Below, piece by piece: positions 18,441 through 27,604 of a DNA stretch of 64,000 nt (position 1 is its first letter; each line of letters opens with the position of its first letter). The translations under genes and the position numbers were made by a program. The stretch covers positions 62,001-126,000 of the forward strand of contig NZ_JAFEIG010000014.1 in the NCBI RefSeq assembly GCF_017495225.1. Direction: 5' to 3'. Origin of the DNA: Daejeonella sp. GTDB taxonomy: Bacteria > Bacteroidota > Bacteroidia > Sphingobacteriales > Sphingobacteriaceae. The notes below the pieces were generated by a model. It did no database searches and was not told where the DNA came from. It saw only the letters and a list, made by a program, of their open reading frames with translations.

Positions 18441-19172
18441 TCAATAATGACGAAGCTTTCTTTTTAAATAATAAAATCGATAAAGAATAGTATCGAAAAT
18501 TAATGCAATAATTAAGCATAGCGAGGCAATAAGAATGGCAAGCATACCCAATATTTTATAGGAAAATCCACCAATTATACATCCCATAAAGAAAAATATG
18601 ATGATTATCATTCTCAACTTAATACTTCTAAATAGTTTTTGAAGTTCATTTTCCTTTCTATAAAAAAACAATTGAGATAATTCAATTCCCAGATCAGTGA
18701 ATAAACCAGTTAAATGAGTTGTTCTTACCAAAGAATTTGACACATTAGTAACCAGTGCATTTTGTAAACCCATGGCAAAAAGTAACATAAAAGCTATTGT
18801 TTGAGGAGCTAAACCTTCATTTAACCAATAAGTTGATCCGATACCTACCAAGCTAAGGATAATGATTTCGAGCCCCATTGGGATAGTATGCGCAATTAAT
18901 GGGTTCTTTTTTAAACTGAGTTCAATCAGTATACTAGAAATAAATGCACCAAATAAAAATGCCAAAATGTATAGTAAAAAATTAAGGGCATTTAAATATC
19001 GATTGTTCACAATCTCTTCTGCAAAGAAAGCGAAATGACCTGTGACATTTGTTGTAAGTGTTTGGATAGATAAAACACCTATAATATTGACAATGCCAGC
19101 TGTAAATGAAAGTATGGCTGCTAAACGGCGATTGTGAATAAATGTTCTTCCTTTACCTTTGTGGCGAAACAT
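18441..19172 (-). CDS. DUF1275 (YoaK-type) membrane protein
   Basis: Integral membrane protein of 243 residues with about six hydrophobic segments. The N-terminal AAILSFTAGIVNIIGVLSI and VTGHFAFFAEE, and the central GLQNALVTNVSNSLVRTTHL, are typical of the DUF1275 family. Relatives are of unknown transport function. It is convergent with the uspA gene and divergent from the MgtC-like gene. Confidence 0.85.
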   Translation of the reverse strand: MFRHKGKGRTFIHNRRLAAILSFTAGIVNIIGVLSIQTLTTNVTGHFAFFAEEIVNNRYLNALNFLLYILAFLFGAFISSILIELSLKKNPLIAHTIPMGLEIIILSLVGIGSTYWLNEGLAPQTIAFMLLFAMGLQNALVTNVSNSLVRTTHLTGLFTDLGIELSQLFFYRKENELQKLFRSIKLRMIIIIFFFMGCIIGGFSYKILGMLAILIASLCLIIALIFDTILYRFYYLKRKLRHY

Positions 19173-19338
19173 AGTGTTTTTACCAATTTACTAATTTTTT
19201 AGGATACTTTGTTTAATTAGCTAATAAAAATGTTTGTAGCCCAAATCAAAATATTGGATCATCTAGGCTATTTAAATTCACTGAAAACTAATTTTACCAT
19301 TTTCTAATTTTTATCTTTAACAATTATAAAATGAGCAT

Positions 19339-20625
19339 ATGGAGATTGGTACCTCTCAATTTTCTGATTTAAATTTAGATCATCTAGTCGGCCTGGCTAG
19401 TAGCATTGGCATTGGCTTCCTGATTGGGATGGAACGCCAGTTTTCAAAAGAGGCAATAGAGCATCAGGAGCAGTTTGCAGGTATCCGAACCTTCACCATG
19501 GTGTCTATGTTTGGTTTTATTTCTGCGCTTTTATCAACTTTGGTAGGGGATTGGGTATTCGGATTAACCTTAGCATGTGTTTTTGCTTTCGTAGTGGTAT
19601 CCTATGTTCAAATGTCTAAAGTGCCAGGTAATAGAGGAGGAACTTCCGAATTTGCGCTATTAATTACCTTTACTTTGGGTGCATTAGTGTTTTATAAGAT
19701 GATTCTTTTTGCGCTCATCATCATGGTCGTGATGTTGCTTTTATTGGCCTTTAAGCCATCTTTACACCTTTTTGTTGAGAAGCTAAAACGCCAAGAATTA
19801 CTTGCAATTATTCTATTTGTGGTCATGTCGGCACTCGTAATTCCTTTCCTTCCCAATGATAATTTTGGACCCTACAAACTTTGGAATCTAAAAGAAATTT
19901 GGCAAATGGTCTTGCTTGTATCTGGAACTAGTTTGGTGGGATATATGATTGCTAAATTCATGGGGCAAAAAGGTACAGTCTTAGCTGGCTTAATTGGAGG
20001 CTTCGTTTCTAGCACCTCTGTAGCACTTGCATTTTCTAGAAAGAGCAAGGAATCAAAATCATCATCCTTTTTTTATGCCGTAGGAATTATAGTTGCTTGC
20101 ACAATTATGTTCCCAAGGATACTTTTTGAAGTTTATATCGTTAACGCCAATTTGGCTAGTCAGCTGCATATACCTATTATAATAATTACTTGTGCAGGTT
20201 TTGGGACAGCAGTACTCATCTATAAAGTGGAAAATGGGAATCATAGCAGCAATGAAATTGCTTTAAAAAATCCATTAGACTTCCTAACTGCCCTAAAGTT
20301 TGCCTTATTGTTTGCTGCTGTACAATGGCTTGTGAAATATACAAGCATCCAATTTGGAGATAATGGCTTTTATCTTGCTGGTGCCATTTCTGGGATTACT
20401 GACGTGGATGCCATTACCCTGTCAATGGCCAAAATTGAAAAAGCTGGGGGCAGCACAAAACTAGCCATCCAAACCATACTCATTGCGGCGCTATCAAATA
20501 CACTTGTAAAATTATTCATCGTTGTTGTTTTGGGAAGTATTGAATTGAGAAAAACTACTCTCTGGGGCTTTTTTGCCATATTTATTTCGGGATTTGCTTA
20601 TTTTTTCGTATCTTATATCTATTAG
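19339..20625 (+). CDS. MgtC/SapB and DUF4010 domain membrane protein
   Basis: Membrane protein of 428 residues. The N-terminal MgtC/SapB domain has GLASSIGIGFLIGMERQF and AGIRTFTMVSMFGF (residues about 15-75); the rest, roughly from residue 170, matches DUF4010 with GLIGGFVSSTSVALAFSRKS and ISGITDVDAITLSMA. Such proteins are associated with magnesium homeostasis or membrane potential, but this fused type has no proven function. It is a single gene followed by a likely independent ygiD promoter. Confidence 0.88.
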   Translation: MEIGTSQFSDLNLDHLVGLASSIGIGFLIGMERQFSKEAIEHQEQFAGIRTFTMVSMFGFISALLSTLVGDWVFGLTLACVFAFVVVSYVQMSKVPGNRGGTSEFALLITFTLGALVFYKMILFALIIMVVMLLLLAFKPSLHLFVEKLKRQELLAIILFVVMSALVIPFLPNDNFGPYKLWNLKEIWQMVLLVSGTSLVGYMIAKFMGQKGTVLAGLIGGFVSSTSVALAFSRKSKESKSSSFFYAVGIIVACTIMFPRILFEVYIVNANLASQLHIPIIIITCAGFGTAVLIYKVENGNHSSNEIALKNPLDFLTALKFALLFAAVQWLVKYTSIQFGDNGFYLAGAISGITDVDAITLSMAKIEKAGGSTKLAIQTILIAALSNTLVKLFIVVVLGSIELRKTTLWGFFAIFISGFAYFFVSYIY

Positions 20626-20635
20626 ATTGTTTTTC

Positions 20636-20650
20636 TTGATCTAACTCAAC
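20636..20650. promoter_or_regulatory. Crp/Fnr-like site upstream of ygiD
   Basis: TTGAT-CTAA-CTCAA (20636-20649) matches the Fnr consensus TTGAT-N4-ATCAA at nine of ten arm positions. It lies about 52 bases before the candidate -7 element of the next gene. Confidence 0.45.
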
Positions 20651-20694
20651 GTTATTTTTTATCCTATATCATGAATAATCATCTTTTTGAGGGT

Positions 20695-20702
20695 TAATTT
20701 TG
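20695..20702 (+). promoter_or_regulatory. Candidate -7 element for ygiD
   Basis: TAATTTTG matches TAnnTTTG exactly, 22 bases before the ygiD start. No TTTG -33 element is present at the usual distance, which would fit an activator-dependent promoter. Confidence 0.4.
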
Positions 20703-20724
20703 TAAATCATCAAAAGAAAATATC

Positions 20725-21558
20725 ATGTCTGGTTTAGGTACTTTCAAGAATTTTACTCAAAGTTTAACGGATAAAGGCTTTGTAATGCCCGCATTATTTA
20801 TTGGTCATGGATCCCCAATGAATGGAATTCAAGACAATGAGTTTTCTCGTCGCTGGACTAAAATTGCTCAAGAAATTCCTGAACCTGCTGCTGTACTTGT
20901 TATTTCTGCACATTGGATAAGTAATGGGACCAAAGTAACTGCAATGGATTTTCCTAAGACTATTCACGATTTTGGTGGATTTCCACAAGAACTATTTGAT
21001 GTTCAATATCCAGCACCAGGCAGTATAATCATCGCAAATGAAACAGTCAAACTTCTACATTCAGTGCATGCAGAACTTGATCATGATTGGGGACTTGATC
21101 ATGGCGCTTGGACAGTGGTTAGAAATATGTATCCCAAAGCAAATATCCCCGTGCTTCAATTAAGTATTGATTATAATAAAGCACCGCAATATCACTATGA
21201 ATTAGCCAAAGAACTTTTATCTCTTCGCAAAAAGGGTGTTTTAATTATAGGAAGTGGAAATATGGTGCATAATTTAGGAATGGTAGCTTGGGATAAACTA
21301 AGCGTTCCAGGTTTCGGATTTGATTGGGCTCATGAATTGAATACGAAATTCAAAAATCTTATCGCTAACGGTGATCATCAAGCACTCATCAATTACCAAA
21401 GTATTAGTTCCGATATTAATTTAGCTATTCCCACTCTAGAGCATTATCTGCCCTTGATTTATAACTTAGGGCTACAAGACAAAAATGAAGAAGTCTCCTT
21501 TTTTAATGATATGGCGGTGGGTGGCTCATTAACTATGACTTCGGTTAAATTTGGTTGA
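20725..21558 (+). CDS. ygiD: LigB-family extradiol dioxygenase, YgiD type
   Basis: Class III extradiol dioxygenase family protein of the type annotated 4,5-DOPA dioxygenase. Probable metal ligands are seen in LFIGHGSPMN, VISAHWISNG and GSGNMVHNLG, and a conserved DHGAW segment is present near residue 130. The 277 residues match the family. Bacterial YgiD proteins can cleave DOPA in vitro, but the physiological substrate is unsettled. It stands alone, with an apparent promoter and an Fnr-like site upstream and the fucose cluster 217 bases downstream. Confidence 0.88.
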   Translation: MSGLGTFKNFTQSLTDKGFVMPALFIGHGSPMNGIQDNEFSRRWTKIAQEIPEPAAVLVISAHWISNGTKVTAMDFPKTIHDFGGFPQELFDVQYPAPGSIIIANETVKLLHSVHAELDHDWGLDHGAWTVVRNMYPKANIPVLQLSIDYNKAPQYHYELAKELLSLRKKGVLIIGSGNMVHNLGMVAWDKLSVPGFGFDWAHELNTKFKNLIANGDHQALINYQSISSDINLAIPTLEHYLPLIYNLGLQDKNEEVSFFNDMAVGGSLTMTSVKFG

Positions 21559-21712
21559 TAGTAGCTAAACAAAACTGTATTTTCTTTTAAAGAACTATTG
21601 TGTTGATTTTAGAAATATTTAGAAAAATAAAAATCATTGAATTCTCTTGTTAATAAAACATTCTGAATTAGTATAATTGTATTATAATCCTTTAAATACA
21701 TGATTATTTCAT

Positions 21713-21726
21713 TTGATTTACATCAT
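21713..21726. promoter_or_regulatory. Crp/Fnr-like site upstream of the fucose operon
   Basis: TTGAT-TTAC-ATCAT matches TTGAT-N4-ATCAA at nine of ten arm positions, centred 56 bases before the fucP start. It may be a catabolite (Crp-like) or oxygen (Fnr-like) operator; sequence alone does not decide. Confidence 0.5.
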
Positions 21727-21775
21727 TTGAAAATGTAAAAAGGTAATTTTATTATCAATTGAAATTTAGAATCGT

Positions 21776-23032
21776 ATGGCTAAAAACAAGTATTTCTTCC
21801 CCTTTATCATGGTTACTTCCCTGTTTTTTATGTGGGGATTTGTTCATAACCTCGACCCGATTCTAATTCCTCATCTTAAAAAATCATTTAGTTTAACTAA
21901 TCTACAATCATCTTTAGTCGACTCCTCAGTATTTATAGCTTATTTTTTGATGGCTATCCCTGCCGGCTTGGCAGTTAAGAAATATGGCTATAAAAAAGGA
22001 ATCATTTTTGGTTTATTGCTGTTCGCCATCGGCTCATTTTTATTTATTCCTGCAGCAGATACAGGAGAATATGTTTTCTTTTTAGGGGCATTATTTATAA
22101 TTGCATGCGGATTAACCATTCTGGAGACCGTTGCCAATCCCTATGTTTCCTTGCTTGGTGATCCGGAAACGGCAACAAGTCGTTTGAATTTTGCTCAATC
22201 ATTTAACGGACTAGCAGCAACATTGGCGCCCATAATTGGCGCTCGCATTATTTTAACGAAAGGTTCCTCAGATGAAGAATTAAATGCCATGAGCGAAAGT
22301 GCAAGGCAAATCGCACTTGCTGCTGAAGCCTCCAGCGTGAAAGGGCCTTATTTTGTTTTGGGGAGCATCATCCTACTAATTGCAGTCATTTTCTATTTTC
22401 TTCGTCTCCCAGAAATTGAGCAAAATGATAATCAAACTGAAAGTAAAAATGTGTTTCAAGCCTTGCGTCATAAACATTTATCTTGGGCAGTTATCGCTCA
22501 ATTTTTTTATGTTGGTGCCCAGGTTTGTGTATTCAGTTTCTTTATTTTATATGCTGTAGAGGTTGCCCAAATTGATAGGGTGGTGGCTGCAGATTATTTA
22601 GGCTGGGGCTGCGGATTAGCATTTATGCTCGGCAGATTTATTGGTGTATTTTTTATGCGTTTTATCAAATCAGAACGCCTCCTAGCAATCTATTCAATCA
22701 TTTGTATTTTATTGTGTATTCCTGCAATTTTCCTGCAAGGTATAATTGCAGTTTATTCTGTAATTGGAATCGCATTTTTTATGTCAATTATGTTCCCAAC
22801 TATATTTTCTTTGGGTATCAAAGGACTAGGCAAAGATACGGAGTATGGAAGTAGCTTAATTGTGATGGCTATTGTAGGTGGTGCATTTTTACCTCTCGCT
22901 TTTGGATATATTTCTGACCTAAGTGGTACGCTTCAATTTGGCTATATTGTTACCTTAATCTGTTTTGTAGTTATTCTTGCTTTTGCTCTTAAAGGGCATA
23001 AAATCGAAAAAAAGGAATTGTCAAATGGATAG
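21776..23032 (+). CDS. fucP: L-fucose:H+ symporter FucP
   Basis: Major facilitator superfamily sugar permease of 418 residues and 12 predicted helices in the inner membrane. The N-terminal SLFFMWGFVHNLDPILIPHL carries the Asp and Asn typical of FucP/GluP carriers, and ILETVANPYVSLLGDPETA is the family hallmark. It is the first gene of the fucose cluster and overlaps the mutarotase gene by 8 bases. The cluster context supports fucose over glucose/galactose. Confidence 0.92.
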   Translation: MAKNKYFFPFIMVTSLFFMWGFVHNLDPILIPHLKKSFSLTNLQSSLVDSSVFIAYFLMAIPAGLAVKKYGYKKGIIFGLLLFAIGSFLFIPAADTGEYVFFLGALFIIACGLTILETVANPYVSLLGDPETATSRLNFAQSFNGLAATLAPIIGARIILTKGSSDEELNAMSESARQIALAAEASSVKGPYFVLGSIILLIAVIFYFLRLPEIEQNDNQTESKNVFQALRHKHLSWAVIAQFFYVGAQVCVFSFFILYAVEVAQIDRVVAADYLGWGCGLAFMLGRFIGVFFMRFIKSERLLAIYSIICILLCIPAIFLQGIIAVYSVIGIAFFMSIMFPTIFSLGIKGLGKDTEYGSSLIVMAIVGGAFLPLAFGYISDLSGTLQFGYIVTLICFVVILAFALKGHKIEKKELSNG

Positions 23033-23354
23033 ATTTTGCTTAACCCTCGACTTAAAAGATGATCCTGCCTTAATTGCAGAGTATGAAACTTGGCATAAAA
23101 ATGTATGGCCAGAAATTATTGAAAGTATCCGTACGTCTGGGATCGAAAATATGCAGATTTATAGATTTTCAAATAGACTTTTCATGATTATGGAGGTTAA
23201 TGAGACTTTCAGCTTTGACAAAAAAGGAACAGCCGATGCTGGAAACGAAAAAGTTCAAGAATGGGAAACACTCATGTGGAAATATCAACAGGGAGTCCCA
23301 GGTGCAAAACCTGGTGAAAAGTGGGTCTTGATGGATAAAATATTTGAATTATAA
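23025..23354 (+). CDS. L-fucose mutarotase, RhaM/DUF718 family
   Basis: Small cytoplasmic sugar epimerase of 109 residues that interconverts anomers of the sugar. The start MDRFCLTLDLKDDP overlaps the fucP stop; a longer frame starting at 22977 would run inside fucP and is rejected. The family pattern is clear: an N-terminal DLKDD...YETWHKNVWPEI, IENMQIYRF, and C-terminal WETLMWKYQQ. Related to rhamnose mutarotase, but the position between fucP and the fuconate dehydratase indicates L-fucose. Confidence 0.88.
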   Translation: MDRFCLTLDLKDDPALIAEYETWHKNVWPEIIESIRTSGIENMQIYRFSNRLFMIMEVNETFSFDKKGTADAGNEKVQEWETLMWKYQQGVPGAKPGEKWVLMDKIFEL

Positions 23355-23360
23355 TTGAAC

Positions 23361-25034
23361 ATGAATACTAAGGAAGAAGCTAAGGGGTATCGATTTTTGC
23401 AAATCCATCCGGATGATAATGTTCTGGTAGCCCTTCAAAATCTGAGCAAGGGGGAAGAGATTGTTTTTGAAGGTAAAAGCTTTCATTTAAGTACAGATGT
23501 ATCGTCAAAACATAAGTTTAGTCTGCAAGCTTTAAATGTTGAAGATAAGATCTTTATGTATGGTGTTCTTGTAGGTAGGGCGAGCAAAGCTATTGCTCAA
23601 GGCGAATCTTTACGAGTTGATAATGTACACCATGATGCAAACGATTTTGTGCTTTCTGATCGAAAATTAGATTGGCAAAAGCCAGATGTTTCGGAATTTG
23701 CTGGAAAAACATTTAATGGTTTCCATCGTGCTGATGGTTCTGTTGGGACTTCAAACTATTGGTTGGTTATTCCGCTTGTTTTTTGCGAAAATCGTAATGT
23801 AACCGTACTAAAAGAGGCTTTGGATGAGAAATTGGGCTATAAAAAGGCAAAAAGTTATGAAAATGAGGTTGAAAGTTTAATTTCTCTGTATAAAACAGGA
23901 AAATCTACCCAAGAAATCCTTCATGCTGATCTCCAATCTACCCCCGAAGGTTTAAATCAAAGTAAGTTATTCCCAAATATTGATGGTATTAAATTCATTA
24001 CTCATGATATGGGATGCGGCGGAACACGAATGGATTCGGATGCACTCTGCGGACTCATTGCTGGCTATATCACTCATCCAAATGTTGCTGGTGCCACTGT
24101 TTTAAGCCTTGGTTGTCAGCATTCCCAAATAAGTATTCTCCAAAATGAGATTCAAAAACGTGATCCTTCTTTTGCTAAACCTCTAGCAATTTTAGAACAA
24201 CAGGATTTAGGAACTGAACAAATTTTGATGCAGGAGGCCTTAAAACGTACTTTCGCTGGTTTAATTGAAGCCAATAAAGTGAAACGTGAACCAGCTCCAT
24301 TGTCTAAATTATGTATCGGATTAGAATGTGGTGGATCAGATGGTTTTTCAGGAATATCGGCTAACCCAGCTCTTGGATACCTTTCAGATATCTTGGTGAG
24401 CCTTGGTGGATCAGTTATTTTATCCGAATTTCCAGAATTATGCGGCGTTGAACAGGAGTTAAGTGATCGTTGTGTGGATGAGAAAACTGCTGATCGTTTT
24501 ATGCATTTAATGCGTACTTATAATGCAAAGGCTGAAGCGGATGGCTCTGGTTTTTATGCAAATCCTTCACCCGGAAATATTAGAGATGGATTAATTACTG
24601 ATGCCATGAAATCGGCTGGCGCAGCAAAAAAAGGGGGTACGTCCCCAGTAACAGCTGTGCTCGATTATCCTGAAAAAGTAACAAAAATGGGGCTAAACCT
24701 TCTTTGTACCCCAGGTTCTGATGTGGAAAGTACCACAGCAGAGGTGGCTTCAGGTGCTAATATTGTATTGTTTACTACGGGTTTAGGAACTCCAACAGGT
24801 AATCCCATAGCGCCAGTAATTAAGCTGAGTACCAATACCAATACTTTCCTCAAAATGCCTGATATCATTGATATTAATTGCGGAACTATTATCGATGGTT
24901 CAGAAACTATCCAAGAAAATGCGCATAGAATTCTTAACTATGTAATTAGCGTGGCAAATGGTGAGATTCAACCTAAAGCTGTTCAACTGGGACAAGATGA
25001 TTTTATTCCCTGGAAACGTGGAGTTTCACTTTAA
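23361..25034 (+). CDS. UxaA-family dehydratase, probable L-fuconate dehydratase
   Basis: Altronate dehydratase (UxaA/GarD) superfamily enzyme of 557 residues: an N-terminal SAF-like domain (residues 1-95), then the large catalytic domain with THDMGCGGTRMDSDALCG, LSLGCQHSQ, GLECGGSDGFSGISANPALG and LCTPGSDVESTT. Several Cys residues probably bind the metal. In this pathway the missing step is dehydration of L-fuconate to 2-keto-3-deoxy-L-fuconate, and no enolase-type FucD is present, so that role is inferred. The true start is the ATG at 23361; a TTG 6 bases earlier is possible but less likely. Confidence 0.82.
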   Translation: MNTKEEAKGYRFLQIHPDDNVLVALQNLSKGEEIVFEGKSFHLSTDVSSKHKFSLQALNVEDKIFMYGVLVGRASKAIAQGESLRVDNVHHDANDFVLSDRKLDWQKPDVSEFAGKTFNGFHRADGSVGTSNYWLVIPLVFCENRNVTVLKEALDEKLGYKKAKSYENEVESLISLYKTGKSTQEILHADLQSTPEGLNQSKLFPNIDGIKFITHDMGCGGTRMDSDALCGLIAGYITHPNVAGATVLSLGCQHSQISILQNEIQKRDPSFAKPLAILEQQDLGTEQILMQEALKRTFAGLIEANKVKREPAPLSKLCIGLECGGSDGFSGISANPALGYLSDILVSLGGSVILSEFPELCGVEQELSDRCVDEKTADRFMHLMRTYNAKAEADGSGFYANPSPGNIRDGLITDAMKSAGAAKKGGTSPVTAVLDYPEKVTKMGLNLLCTPGSDVESTTAEVASGANIVLFTTGLGTPTGNPIAPVIKLSTNTNTFLKMPDIIDINCGTIIDGSETIQENAHRILNYVISVANGEIQPKAVQLGQDDFIPWKRGVSL

Positions 25035-25048
25035 AATTGATTTAAATA

Positions 25049-25819
25049 ATGAATATGTTTAGTTTAAAAGGGAAAATAGCAGTAATTACGGGTGGTGGTA
25101 GTGGTATCGGTAGAGGAATTGCTAATGTGTTTGCAAGTCAGGGTGCTTTTGTACATATTGTAGAGCTTAATCAGGATGCCGGTCTGACTGTTTGCGAAGA
25201 AATTGAAAAAAATGGGGGTCAAGCCGCCGTTCATGCTTGCGATGTTTCGAATCAAGAAAAAGTTGTTAGCTTATTTAATAGCATCAAACACATTGATATT
25301 TTAGTAAATAATGCTGGCATTGCGCATGTTGGAAAAGCGGATACAACTAGTGCCGCCGATTTTGACCGAATTTATAATGTGAACGTGAAGGGTGCCTACA
25401 ACTGCCTATTTGCAGGTATTCCTCTAATGAAAGCACAGGGTGGTGGCGTAATTTTAAATCTAGCCTCCATTGCCGCTATCGTGGGCGTTGCCGATCGATT
25501 TGCCTATTCCATGAGTAAAGGTGCTATTTATGCCATGACGCTCTCGGTGGCCAAAGATTATCTTGCCGATAATATTCGCTGCAATAGCATTTCTCCTGCA
25601 AGAGTGCATACGCCTTTTGTGGATGGCTTTATCGCCAAAAATTATCCTGGTAAAGAAGCAGAAATGTTTGAAAAATTATCGAAATCTCAGCCAATAGGCA
25701 GAATGGCTAATCCTGATGATATTGCCGCATTAGCGCTCTATCTTTGCTCGGATGAAGCAAGTTTTATCACCGGAAATGATTATCCTATTGACGGTGGATA
25801 CATTAAATTAAATAGTTAA
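25049..25819 (+). CDS. SDR dehydrogenase, probable 2-keto-3-deoxy-L-fuconate dehydrogenase
   Basis: Classical short-chain dehydrogenase of 256 residues. It has the cofactor loop TGGGSGIGRGIA, NNAGIAHVG, the catalytic Ser region LNLASIAAI, and an intact YSMSK catalytic motif, ending with ITGNDYPIDGGYIK. The Glu at the end of the second strand (IVELN) suggests NAD(H) preference. Its place directly before the FAH-type hydrolase fits oxidation of 2-keto-3-deoxy-L-fuconate to the 2,4-diketo acid. The SDR class is certain; the exact substrate is inferred. Confidence 0.82.
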   Translation: MNMFSLKGKIAVITGGGSGIGRGIANVFASQGAFVHIVELNQDAGLTVCEEIEKNGGQAAVHACDVSNQEKVVSLFNSIKHIDILVNNAGIAHVGKADTTSAADFDRIYNVNVKGAYNCLFAGIPLMKAQGGGVILNLASIAAIVGVADRFAYSMSKGAIYAMTLSVAKDYLADNIRCNSISPARVHTPFVDGFIAKNYPGKEAEMFEKLSKSQPIGRMANPDDIAALALYLCSDEASFITGNDYPIDGGYIKLNS

Positions 25820-25879
25820 AATCGAATATAAATTAATTTAAACAATAAAATTGTTCTTTTAAATAAAAATAAGCATACA

Positions 25880-26737
25880 ATGAAATTAATTAGGTGGGGT
25901 AAAAACGGTCAAGAAAAAACAGGTGTACTTATCGACGATAAAAAATATGATACCTCGGCTTTTGGGGAAGATTATAATGAAGCTTTCTTCCAAAACAACG
26001 GTTTGGAGCGCTTGGCTACTTTTTTAGAGGCAAATCAAGGTAAACTACCTCTAATTGCTGACGATCAACGCCTAGGATCACCTATCGCTCGTCCCTCAAA
26101 AATATTATGCATTGGCCTAAATTATGCTAAGCATGCGGCTGAATCAAACATGGCGATTCCTGCAGAGCCAATTTTATTCATGAAGTCAACTACTTCTTTA
26201 TCTGGCCCCTTTGATCCAATTATTATCCCTAAAGATTCAGTAAAATCGGATTGGGAAGTGGAGCTTGCATTCGTAATTGGTAAAAAAGCAAGTTATGTTT
26301 CAGAAGCTGATGCAATGGATTATGTGGCAGGGTATGTGCTTCACAATGATGTTTCGGAGCGTGAATGGCAGTTGGAACGTGGCGGCACCTGGGATAAGGG
26401 TAAAGGCTGCGATACTTTTGCTCCTCTTGGCCCCTTTTTAGCCACAAAAGATGAAATTGCAGATCCTCATAAATTGAGATTATGGTTAAAGCTTAATGGC
26501 AAAATATTGCAAGATAGTAATACCGACGATCTCATTTTCAACATTCCTTTCCTCATTTCTTATGTGAGCAAATTCATGACTCTTTTACCTGGAGATGTGG
26601 TTTCTACTGGTACTCCGGCGGGAGTGGGTTTGGGACTTAATCCGCCTCTCTTCCTAAAGCCTGGCGATGTAATGGAATTGGGTATCGATGGTTTAGGTAT
26701 CTCGAAACAGGAAGCAATAGCTTATGAAAAAGCTTGA
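25880..26737 (+). CDS. FAH-family hydrolase, probable 2,4-diketo-3-deoxy-L-fuconate hydrolase
   Basis: Fumarylacetoacetate hydrolase fold, 285 residues. The first 70 residues form the usual N-terminal domain; the catalytic part has ILCIGLNYAKHAAESN, the metal-binding glutamate region DWEVELAFVIGK, NDVSEREWQLERGGTWDKGK and TGTPAGVGLG. Relatives in fucose clusters cleave 2,4-diketo-3-deoxy-L-fuconate to pyruvate and L-lactate. The 3' end overlaps the next gene by 14 bases, so the two are coupled. Confidence 0.85.
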   Translation: MKLIRWGKNGQEKTGVLIDDKKYDTSAFGEDYNEAFFQNNGLERLATFLEANQGKLPLIADDQRLGSPIARPSKILCIGLNYAKHAAESNMAIPAEPILFMKSTTSLSGPFDPIIIPKDSVKSDWEVELAFVIGKKASYVSEADAMDYVAGYVLHNDVSEREWQLERGGTWDKGKGCDTFAPLGPFLATKDEIADPHKLRLWLKLNGKILQDSNTDDLIFNIPFLISYVSKFMTLLPGDVVSTGTPAGVGLGLNPPLFLKPGDVMELGIDGLGISKQEAIAYEKA

Positions 26738-27542
26738 TTCTCATCAACATTTTTGGAAGTTTGACCCGATAAGGGATCAATGGATAAATGATGAGATGGA
26801 AGTTATTAGACGTGATTTCCTGCCATCGGATCTTAAGCCTATTCTTGATGCAAATGGAATAGATGGATGTATTGCCGTTCAAGCTGATCAATCGGAACAG
26901 GAAACGGAGTTTTTACTAAATCTGGCAACCGAAAATGATTTTATTAAGGGGGTTGTGGGCTGGATTAATCTTTGTGCCGAGAATATTGATGAGCGCTTAG
27001 ATTATTATTCTCAATTTCCATTATTAAAGGGTTTTAGGCATATTTTACAAGCTGAACCGCTCGAATTTATGCTCAAACCCGAATTTATACGTGGTTTAAG
27101 GGCTTTAAAGTCTTATGGATTTACCTATGATGTTTTGGTTTATCCGCAACATCTTCCCGCATTTCTCAAAATAATGGATGATCAAGCCTTTGTAATTGAT
27201 CACTTGGCAAAACCTGATATAAAAAATGCTGTTTTTTCTCCTTGGGATAAAGATTTGAAAGAAATAGCCTCATTTCAAAATGTGTATTGTAAACTTTCAG
27301 GAATGGTAACGGAAGCTGATCTTAAAAATTGGAAGAAAGAGGATATTTATCCCTTTATGGATAAAGTTTTGGAGCTTTTTGGTCCCGAGCGACTCATGTT
27401 TGGCTCTGATTGGCCAGTCTGCTTGCTTGCAGCCGAATATTCGGTGCTTTGTGATCTAGTGGCTGATTATCTCGCTAAATTGACGCCTTTGGAGCAGGAA
27501 TTAATATGGTCAAAAAATGCCTCAACTTTTTACAAACTGTAA
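26724..27542 (+). CDS. Amidohydrolase-family L-fuconolactonase
   Basis: Metal-dependent TIM-barrel hydrolase (COG3618) of 272 residues, predicted to open L-fucono-1,5-lactone to L-fuconate. Visible ligands are DSHQHFW at the N-terminus (HxH motif), the His in GFRHILQ and VIDHLAKP, and the Asp in MFGSDWPVC. The length and motifs fit fuconolactonases. It overlaps the FAH hydrolase gene and precedes the last SDR gene. Confidence 0.87.
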   Translation: MKKLDSHQHFWKFDPIRDQWINDEMEVIRRDFLPSDLKPILDANGIDGCIAVQADQSEQETEFLLNLATENDFIKGVVGWINLCAENIDERLDYYSQFPLLKGFRHILQAEPLEFMLKPEFIRGLRALKSYGFTYDVLVYPQHLPAFLKIMDDQAFVIDHLAKPDIKNAVFSPWDKDLKEIASFQNVYCKLSGMVTEADLKNWKKEDIYPFMDKVLELFGPERLMFGSDWPVCLLAAEYSVLCDLVADYLAKLTPLEQELIWSKNASTFYKL

Positions 27543-27604
27543 TAATGGAAATTTCGATTAAATGGATCGTATTTCTTATTCGATAATAATTGTAGATTTA
27601 ATTC

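Noticed and set aside
22977..23024. Longer start for the fucose mutarotase
   Set aside because: The extra 16 residues lie inside the fucP coding region and do not resemble the family; the ATG at 23025 matches the family N-terminus.
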